From an uncultured Oscillospiraceae bacterium (GTDB lineage: Bacteria; Bacillota_A; Clostridia; Oscillospirales; Acutalibacteraceae), in the NCBI GenBank assembly GCA_900554165.1, contig USGR01000037.1, forward strand, positions 1 to 7,496: a stretch of DNA of 7,496 nt. The letters run 5' to 3'. The position numbers were made by a program, and so were the translations under genes. Under the pieces are notes generated by a model. The model was not told the origin of the DNA, searched no databases, and worked only from the letters and a program-made list of their open reading frames with translations. Each line of letters begins with the position of its first letter. The stretch's first letter is position 1. Positions 1 to 4,688 of the stretch are shown here, piece by piece.

Positions 1-139
1 AAAATACATTGGCTTCTTTTGCTCCATACGCCTTGCAGATTCTTGAAATCGTATCTTCTACCCTTGAAACACCTGCTCCTGATACCAACATGCATTCCCC
101 GATCTCCATTGCGTATTTTAATACTTTTTTCATTTCCAT
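1..139 (-). CDS. Threonine/serine exporter family protein (ThrE/DUF1212), N-terminal part only
   Basis: Only the first 46 codons lie in the window; the gene continues past the left edge. The translation begins MEMKKVLKYAMEIGECMLVS and continues with GAGVSRVEDTISRI and a YGAKEANVF stretch. This matches the start of the ThrE N-terminal domain (DUF1212), where an ESGA-like segment precedes a conserved RVEDT helix and a V-F strand. Family members are membrane exporters of threonine and serine, and in Clostridia they are often split into two adjacent genes, so a DUF3815-type partner may lie outside the window. The start at 139 is chosen because AGGAGA (153 down to 148) sits 8 bases upstream; the ATG at 133 would be 14 bases away. 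The gene is divergent from the surface-protein gene at 392 and has a hairpin in its leader. Identification rests on a short fragment. Confidence 0.8.
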   Translation of the reverse strand, partial: MEMKKVLKYAMEIGECMLVSGAGVSRVEDTISRICKAYGAKEANVF

Positions 140-194
140 AACATCTATCTCCTGCTATCTATTGTATCGAAATTGACTGTATTGTAACACAAAA

Positions 195-227
195 GAAACC
201 CTTGTGCTATGATCACACAAGGATTTC
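195..227 (-). terminator. Hairpin in the thrE leader, possible attenuator or terminator
   Basis: Bases 195-206 pair with 216-227: GAAAcCCTTGTG against CACAAGGaTTTC, 12 pairs with one C/A mismatch and a 9-base loop. Read on the minus strand, the stem ends in TTTC and is followed by TTTTGTG, a modest T-tract. It lies about 56 bases upstream of the minus-strand start at 139, between that start and any promoter in the AT-rich DNA to its right. It could therefore attenuate the exporter gene or stop stray transcription. On the plus strand no T-run follows. The structure is seen directly; its function is inference. Confidence 0.4.
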
Positions 228-324
228 ATGTAAAATTCATGTTTTATTTACATTTCTTTTAAATGACAAGAAAATATACTATATTTTTTATTATTAAATC
301 ACTATATTATACATAATAACAAAA

Positions 325-353
325 TTGTAATTAGATATTTATCGATATATGAT
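325..353 (+). promoter_or_regulatory. Candidate sigma-A promoter of the surface-protein gene
   Basis: TTGTAA (325-330) and TATGAT (348-353) are separated by exactly 17 bases. This would start a transcript near 360 with a leader of about 30 bases containing the GGAGGT site at 381-386. The surrounding DNA is very AT-rich, which raises the chance of fortuitous -10-like sequences, but the correct spacing and position favour this pair. Confidence 0.5.
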
Positions 354-391
354 ATATAATATGTAATATAATATTTTATTGGAGGTGCTTT

Positions 392-1210
392 ATGAAAAAA
401 ATATCCATAGTACTGACAATGCTTTCCGCACTTTTGCTGTTTACCTCATGCAGAATAATGCCATCAGTAGAGACCATCACAAAAGAAGCGGGAAACCATA
501 TTTATAAAAAAGGGGATAATATAGAAATAATTGATATAGAGACCAATGAATGTATAGCAACTCTTCGTATAGATGATTATAAGCTGCTCATTGATTCTCC
601 TTTTACCGTGCAGGAGTATAAAGGCAAGGATGAATACGAAAATGATATATACGAATATGACGAGTATAACCAGTTACTTCAAATCACCTATACGTTTATA
701 AATTCTCCAGGTTATGACAAGGATATAACTGTCAGCAATTTTGAGGCATATGACAGTGTTGGAAAGAGTCTGACCATAAACCCGCATCTCAAAGACATTG
801 AACTTAATATTGATTATTCAAACAGTATCACGATTGCATCCGTTTTAACAGACAGCCATATTGACCTTCGTTTTACATATGATAAATATCAATATAGGCA
901 TACAGCTAAAATAGAGCTGAGCAAAAACGACTTAAATTTCGAAGATAACCCTGAATCAGATAACGGCCATGAGTCAGGCAACAGCTCTGAGCAGAGCAGT
1001 TCTGATTTTTCAAGCCGTAATGACACAAGCAACAATGCTCCGATGTTTGACGGCGGGAATTCAAACAGTGGTCAGATAGGCAACTCAGGCGATGCGAGTC
1101 TTGGTATAGCACCTATTTATATTGTTATTATCTCTGTTTTGTCTGCCGCTGTTATTATACTTGCTGTTCTTCTTGTAATCAGTTATGCAAACAGACGGCA
1201 TAAATTCTGA
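392..1210 (+). CDS. Putative surface lipoprotein with Ser/Asn-rich linker and C-terminal membrane helix
   Basis: Function not recognised. The 272-residue product starts MKKISIVLTMLSALLLFTSC, a lipoprotein-type signal with Cys20 as the likely lipidated residue; the box LFTSC has Phe rather than Leu at -3. Residues ~40-183 form a predicted extracellular beta-rich domain with many Asp, Tyr and Ile residues. The part around QLLQITYTFINS and ITVSNFEAYDS resembles DUF4352-like immunoglobulin-fold domains, a weak likeness. Residues ~184-238 are a low-complexity Ser/Asn/Gly linker. Residues ~242-265 are a membrane helix followed by ANRRHKF, whose positive charges suggest a cytoplasmic tail. The protein would thus be held to the outer face of the membrane at both ends, unless the N-terminus is an ordinary cleaved signal. 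No LPXTG sorting motif is present. Start chosen from GGAGGT at 381-386, five bases upstream. It appears monocistronic. Confidence 0.8.
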   Translation: MKKISIVLTMLSALLLFTSCRIMPSVETITKEAGNHIYKKGDNIEIIDIETNECIATLRIDDYKLLIDSPFTVQEYKGKDEYENDIYEYDEYNQLLQITYTFINSPGYDKDITVSNFEAYDSVGKSLTINPHLKDIELNIDYSNSITIASVLTDSHIDLRFTYDKYQYRHTAKIELSKNDLNFEDNPESDNGHESGNSSEQSSSDFSSRNDTSNNAPMFDGGNSNSGQIGNSGDASLGIAPIYIVIISVLSAAVIILAVLLVISYANRRHKF

Positions 1211-1231
1211 TAAAACAACCCAGTGTTACAT

Positions 1232-1292
1232 ATCTTTATGATAATTTTTATTCAATAGTTTCATATTTAATCTAAAGTATCGTCATAAAGAT
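1232..1292. repeat. Spaced 10-bp inverted repeat downstream of the surface-protein gene
   Basis: ATCTTTATGA (1232-1241) and its exact complement TCATAAAGAT (1283-1292) flank a 41-base AT-rich loop. It lies in the 3' untranslated region, before the stronger terminator at 1333. It could fold in the transcript or be a protein site. No function is evident. Confidence 0.35.
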
Positions 1293-1332
1293 GAACTAAA
1301 TAGTCACATAAATTTTTTAATAATCCAATTAT

Positions 1333-1372
1333 AAAAGCGATGCAATGATTCATCTGCATCGCTTTTGTTTTT
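1333..1372 (+). terminator. Intrinsic terminator of the surface-protein gene
   Basis: A perfect 12-bp stem, AAAAGCGATGCA (1333-1344) with TGCATCGCTTTT (1355-1366), encloses a 10-base loop and is followed by GTTTTT. It lies about 120 bases downstream of the stop codon at 1210 and has A-runs on the left and T-runs on the right, so it may work in both directions. It is the clearest terminator in the window. Confidence 0.8.
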
Positions 1373-1800
1373 AAATTAAGCGTATAAATCACTAATGCCA
1401 CTAATGCCGTAAACTATTATCATTATAATTTTGCACTCTGATAACCCGTGCAATATGCACATAGTGATAGAATATATATTCTCGTCTAAAGACGGGTATT
1501 TGTACCACTGCCGTCTGCAAATCGATAAATTTGATTGATTCACAAGATAAAAGCTCAATGTCTTTACAGCGAAAAAGTTTAGATAAGGAAAAGAATTGCA
1601 AATCAAAATTTATTAAATCGGCAAACTTATTTATAAGATACAAAGATTACCATATAAAATATTTAGCATGGCGATGTAATGATATAGCAAATTTAGCCAA
1701 ACTTTATGGATGAGTATCAATAATATAACATTTGAAGTTTTAATTATCAAATTGCTGAATAGATTGACTATATTTAAAATTGGAAAGCATTATAAAATTT
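1373..1800. other. Intergenic stretch with no supportable gene
   Basis: This AT-rich stretch lies between the terminator and the 3' end of lysR. It contains a TTG-initiated open frame (1531-1713, plus) and overlapping minus-strand frames (1376-1643), but none has a Shine-Dalgarno site, a recognisable domain or a convincing start. Small symmetric elements are visible: GTGCA-ATA-TGCAC at 1448-1460 and CTCGTC-TAAA-GACGGG at 1481-1496. The plus frame ends in a protein-like string (RYKDYHIKYLAWRCNDIANL), so a decayed gene cannot be excluded. Confidence 0.5.
1390..1407 (+). repeat. Tandem duplication of a 9-base unit
   Basis: CACTAATGC occurs twice back to back (1390-1398 and 1399-1407). Two copies of a 9-mer most likely reflect replication slippage. 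No function is suggested. Confidence 0.6.
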
Positions 1801-2694
1801 TTATTTACTGTTAATATTATCTACAGCCTCTAAAAACCGCACAACAGCTTCGGAAGAATTTGCGGAGTAGAGCAGGCCGTACGGCATCTTAAAGTCCCAG
1901 TTAACTGGAATAGTCACAAGAGATGGGTGTATGTCGTTCCAGCATTCTATAGTAGACAGCACGCAGTTTGTCTGTACACATCGATTGAATACGTCTATAT
2001 CGTAAAAATGTGGAGTATCCTCAATAATAATTTCTTTATGATGCTGCTCAATTTCGTCCCTTATGCTGTCGTTTATAGGAGAATCGCCGCGCTGAACCAT
2101 CATCATGGTCTCGCCGTATAAATCAGTTATATCCAGAGCCTTTTTAGATGCCAGTCTGTGTTTTATTGGCACTGCACAGCATACTCTATATTCTCCTAAT
2201 TTATAAAAATTACACCGCTTAAGCCACTCCAGCGAGTCGCATACGCCGACTAAAAAATCAAATCTTTTGCCGATAGAATCAATAACTGATAAAATTTCCT
2301 CATGGTTGTCCTCAAAAGTAATGACCGATATTCTAAACTGCTGAAAGTCATCGTTTACCCTGTTCCATAAATCCATGAACGCCTTGCAGGGATTAAGCAT
2401 TGACGTGCCCACGCGTATTGTATATTTCTCGGAGCTTTCGAGCTGTAGCGCTCTTTGAACGGCCTTTTCAAAATAGGAAATAATATATTTTGCATCCTTA
2501 TAAATTGATTCACCCGCAGTGGTTAAGCGGATGCCGTGGTTTGTGCGTATAAACAGTTTAATTCCCAACTCTTTTTCAAGCATATTCATCTGTTTCATAA
2601 CTGCGGTGGATGAAACAAAAAGTTTTTCCGCAGCTTTTGAAAAGCTCCCGCAGTCGGCGACGCATATAAATGATTTTAGCTGTTCGCTATACAT
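1801..2694 (-). CDS. LysR-family transcriptional regulator
   Basis: The 297-residue length is typical of LysR-type regulators. Residues 1-60 form the winged helix-turn-helix: FICVADCGSFSKAAEKLFVS is the classic LysR helix-turn-helix, followed by the MLEKELGIKLFIRT wing and the LTTAGE segment that leads into the linker helix. Residues ~90-290 fit the two-lobed effector-binding domain, although this part is divergent and its ligand cannot be named. The ATG at 2694 has AGGGTG about 6 bases upstream (minus strand). It is divergent from the flavodoxin gene across a 132-base spacer, the usual layout in which a LysR protein represses itself and activates its neighbour. Likely targets are therefore the flavodoxin and perhaps the alcohol dehydrogenase further on. 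The family assignment is firm; the regulon is inference. Confidence 0.93.
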   Translation of the reverse strand: MYSEQLKSFICVADCGSFSKAAEKLFVSSTAVMKQMNMLEKELGIKLFIRTNHGIRLTTAGESIYKDAKYIISYFEKAVQRALQLESSEKYTIRVGTSMLNPCKAFMDLWNRVNDDFQQFRISVITFEDNHEEILSVIDSIGKRFDFLVGVCDSLEWLKRCNFYKLGEYRVCCAVPIKHRLASKKALDITDLYGETMMMVQRGDSPINDSIRDEIEQHHKEIIIEDTPHFYDIDVFNRCVQTNCVLSTIECWNDIHPSLVTIPVNWDFKMPYGLLYSANSSEAVVRFLEAVDNINSK

Positions 2695-2738
2695 ATTATC
2701 ACCCTATTCACGATGAATTTTTGTATAAACTTTTAGTT

Positions 2739-2762
2739 TATCCAATGGTAACATATTGGATA
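2739..2762. promoter_or_regulatory. Inverted-repeat operator candidate for the LysR regulator
   Basis: TATCCAAT (2739-2746) and ATTGGATA (2755-2762) are perfect 8-bp arms separated by GGTAACAT. The site ends immediately before the candidate -35 of the flavodoxin promoter and contains the candidate -10 of lysR. That geometry suits a LysR protein that activates the right-hand gene while occluding its own promoter. Two weaker palindromes lie to its left: ATAAAC-TTTTA-GTTTAT (2725-2741) and ATTCA-CGA-TGAAT (2706-2718). A textbook T-N11-A core is not obvious, so binding by this regulator is inferred from position and symmetry. Confidence 0.5.
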
Positions 2763-2773
2763 TTCACTGTCAA
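2745..2773 (-). promoter_or_regulatory. Candidate lysR promoter
   Basis: On the minus strand a consensus TTGACA (2773-2768) is followed after 17 bases by TACCAT (2750-2745), matching the -10 consensus at four of six positions. The transcript would start near 2738 with a leader of about 44 bases. The -10 lies within the inverted repeat at 2739-2762, consistent with autorepression. Confidence 0.5.
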
Positions 2774-2791
2774 GACGAAGCGTTTTATAAT
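2763..2791 (+). promoter_or_regulatory. Candidate flavodoxin promoter
   Basis: A perfect TATAAT (2786-2791) is preceded by TTCACT (2763-2768) at a 17-base spacing. The -35 matches the consensus at four of six positions, as expected of a promoter that needs an activator. Transcription would start near 2798, just upstream of the AAAGGGGAG ribosome site at 2812-2820. Its -35 shares base 2768 with the -35 of the divergent lysR promoter. Confidence 0.6.
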
Positions 2792-2826
2792 AGGGTCAAG
2801 GAAAAATTTAGAAAGGGGAGATGTAT

Positions 2827-3330
2827 ATGTCGGCTATTATTGCGTATTTTTCGAGGGCCGGCGGCAATTATGTAAGAGGTGAGATAAAAAGTCTAAGCAA
2901 AGGAAATACCGAGATTGCCGCAGAAATTATACAAAAGCTTACTGGGGCCGATTTGTTTAAAATTGAGCCAATGTGCGCATACTCCGATGACTACTCGCAG
3001 TGCATTGAAGAAGCCAAGCAGGATAAATGCCGTGGCGCCCGGCCAGAGCTAAAAACTTATATTGACAGTATTGATAAATATGATACGCTCTATCTCGGAT
3101 ATCCGAATTACTGGGGCACTATGCCAATGGCCGTATTTACTTTTTTAGAAAAATATGATTTCACTGGCAAAACTATAAAGCCGTTCTGTACTCATGAGGG
3201 CAGCGGAATAGGAAGCAGTGAAAGCGATATAAAACGTATCTGTCCTGAGGCCAATATAGAAAAAGGGCTTGCAATATACGGTTCTAAGGTAAAAGATTCT
3301 GAGCCGGATATTAAGAGATGGCTTAATTAA
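2827..3330 (+). CDS. Flavodoxin family protein
   Basis: The product is a 167-residue FMN-binding flavodoxin fold, probably Flavodoxin_4-like, acting as a cytoplasmic electron carrier or small FMN-dependent reductase. After the first strand (SAIIAYFSRAGGNY), the SRAGGN loop plus KGNTEIAAEII form the phosphate-binding region. Further hallmarks are FKIEPM, the long ARPELK segment, YDTLYLGYPNYWGTMPMAVF, which packs against the flavin, and FCTHEGSGIG near residue 125. The start is placed at 2827 rather than 2821: the AAAGGGGAG site ends at 2820, so 2821 would touch it while 2827 leaves six bases. The gene is divergent from lysR and ~470 bases upstream of the alcohol dehydrogenase. A role in reducing quinones, aldehydes or similar electrophiles is inferred from context only. 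Confidence 0.88.
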   Translation: MSAIIAYFSRAGGNYVRGEIKSLSKGNTEIAAEIIQKLTGADLFKIEPMCAYSDDYSQCIEEAKQDKCRGARPELKTYIDSIDKYDTLYLGYPNYWGTMPMAVFTFLEKYDFTGKTIKPFCTHEGSGIGSSESDIKRICPEANIEKGLAIYGSKVKDSEPDIKRWLN

Positions 3331-3343
3331 AATTAATTGGTGC

Positions 3344-3368
3344 TATAATATCCTGAATATTATATTTT
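3344..3368 (+). terminator. Weak AT-only terminator candidate after the flavodoxin gene
   Basis: TATAATAT (3344-3351) pairs perfectly with ATATTATA (3357-3364) around the loop CCTGA, followed by TTTT. It begins 13 bases after the stop codon. The stem has no G-C pair, so it would be a weak terminator at best, allowing read-through towards the alcohol dehydrogenase. Confidence 0.35.
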
Positions 3369-3791
3369 ACAATGTGTAAGTATACTGGACGATTAAACAT
3401 TATCAATTTTTATACTTTAAGTCTGATTATCACGGCAAACATTGTCAAATCTGGCAAGCGCATTTTGCTAAATATAAATCTGAGCGGAGAGCTGATAGAG
3501 AAAGCACATGTATTAACTTTAAAAGGCCATGGAATGCATATTGCGGCTTTGCCGACATAAACGGGCTTCGGCTCTGCAAAAAAACGAAATCATATTTATA
3601 TAAGCTTTCTTTATAGTGAAGCGTATAATGCAAAGCTCTATAGCATTACCGCAAGACACGAGTTTGATATGGTAAATCAACCGTAATTGGTAAATGAAGA
3701 TGTATTAGGGCAATGACCGCTTAGAAATAAAAAGCATGGGCCGTGGGTAAAAAATATTGGATAAATAAAGAATAAAAAATTATTAATAAAC
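3369..3791 (+). other. Long spacer between flavodoxin and alcohol dehydrogenase, possibly a decayed gene
   Basis: There is no intact gene with a ribosome site here. One plus-strand frame (from the ATG at 3372) runs to ~3761 with only internal stops at 3558, 3681 and 3717, fewer than expected for DNA this AT-rich. It includes protein-like strings such as NAKLYSITARHEFDMVNQP and RNKKHGPWVKNIG on either side of stops. I cannot match these to a family. The 8-mer TGGTAAAT is repeated at 3670 and 3688, and TTGAT/ATCAA (3664-3680) is a small palindrome. No convincing sigma-A promoter for the downstream gene was found. Confidence 0.35.
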
Positions 3792-3803
3792 GGAGGTATT
3801 ATA

Positions 3804-4688
3804 ATGAATTACAACTTTTTTGTTCCAACACGCGTATTATTTGGTGCAGGCTGTCTAAATCAGCTACATGAGCAGAACCTGCCGGGAAAAAAGGCAATGG
3901 TGGTTATTTCAGGCGGGAAATCTGTACGTGAAAACGGAGCGCTTGACCGTACGCTTAACGAGTTAAAAGCGGCCGGCGCTGACTATGTAATATTTGATAA
4001 AGTAGAAGCAAACCCACTGAAATCTACGGTTGAGGCGGGCGGAAAATTTGCAAAAGACAACGGCTGTGATTTTGTTGTAGCTCTAGGCGGAGGAAGCGTT
4101 ATGGACGCCGCAAAAATTATGGCTATGTACGCCCTGCAGCCGGGCGATTTATGGGACTATGTAGGCGGCTCGACTGGCAAAAATATGCCGCTTGTTAACC
4201 CCGCGCTGCCGTTTGTCGCCATCACTACGACTGCCGGCACCGGCTCTGAAGTAGACCAGTGGGGAGTAGTTACCAACCCGGATACGAATGAGAAAATCGG
4301 CTGCGGCGGAATGGACAGCCTTTTCCCGGTACTTGCTGTAGTTGACCCTGAGCTTATGCTTACCGTACCGCCCAAGTTCACGGCCTATCAAGGATTTGAC
4401 GCTCTTTTTCACAGCACGGAAGGCTATATTTCTTCGGCTTCAAACCTCATGGGAGATATGGTACAGCTCGCGGCTATTGAGAATATAGGCAAATATCTTC
4501 CGCGCGCGGTAGAAAATGGAAATGATATAGAGGCGCGCGAGCACATGGCCTTTGCAAACACTATGTCGGGATATTCTATGGTTGTGTCCTCCTGTACCAG
4601 CGAGCATTCAATGGAGCATGCAATGAGTGCATATCATCAGGATTTACCGCATGGCGCTGTACAAGGGACTTATCGGCGCGGGCTATAA
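3804..4688 (+). CDS. Iron-containing alcohol dehydrogenase, C-terminally truncated
   Basis: This is a group III (iron-dependent) NAD(P)H alcohol dehydrogenase, related to clostridial butanol dehydrogenases, that interconverts aldehydes and alcohols. The N-terminal Rossmann-like domain carries FGAG, the GGGS nucleotide motif (ALGGGSVMDAAK, around residue 95) and TTTAGTGSEVDQW (around 143). Metal ligands by family alignment are Asp199 and His203 (DALFH), His268 (EHSMEHAM) and His283 (LPHG). Homology ends at Gly284-Ala285, where AGLIM-type sequence is expected; instead nine unrelated residues and a stop follow. The family is usually ~380-390 residues, so ~95 residues of the helical domain are missing and the product is probably inactive. 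GGAGGT at 3792-3797 supports the start. Downstream DNA is the 3' end of carB in another frame. Aldehyde detoxification with the flavodoxin is inferred. Confidence 0.9.
   Translation: MNYNFFVPTRVLFGAGCLNQLHEQNLPGKKAMVVISGGKSVRENGALDRTLNELKAAGADYVIFDKVEANPLKSTVEAGGKFAKDNGCDFVVALGGGSVMDAAKIMAMYALQPGDLWDYVGGSTGKNMPLVNPALPFVAITTTAGTGSEVDQWGVVTNPDTNEKIGCGGMDSLFPVLAVVDPELMLTVPPKFTAYQGFDALFHSTEGYISSASNLMGDMVQLAAIENIGKYLPRAVENGNDIEAREHMAFANTMSGYSMVVSSCTSEHSMEHAMSAYHQDLPHGAVQGTYRRGL

Noticed and set aside
1390..1407. Possible CRISPR-like or longer tandem array
   Set aside because: There are only two adjacent 9-base copies and no further repeats or spacers nearby; no array-like pattern was noticed elsewhere in the window.
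1376..1643. Overlapping minus-strand frames of 76 and 80 codons
   Set aside because: No ribosome site precedes either start, and their composition is what AT-rich spacer DNA gives by chance. They also overlap each other and a plus-strand frame.
2821..2826. Upstream ATG as the start of the flavodoxin gene
   Set aside because: The AAAGGGGAG ribosome site ends at base 2820, directly against this ATG. The ATG at 2827 has proper spacing, and the conserved first strand begins right after it.
4149..4412. Minus-strand open frames opposite the alcohol dehydrogenase
   Set aside because: The plus strand carries conserved dehydrogenase motifs throughout; the antisense frames have no recognisable content or start signal.
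4640..4670. Mobile element insertion as the cause of the adh/carB junction
   Set aside because: No transposase, terminal inverted repeat or target duplication is visible at the junction. Only a few bases of possible microhomology are shared.
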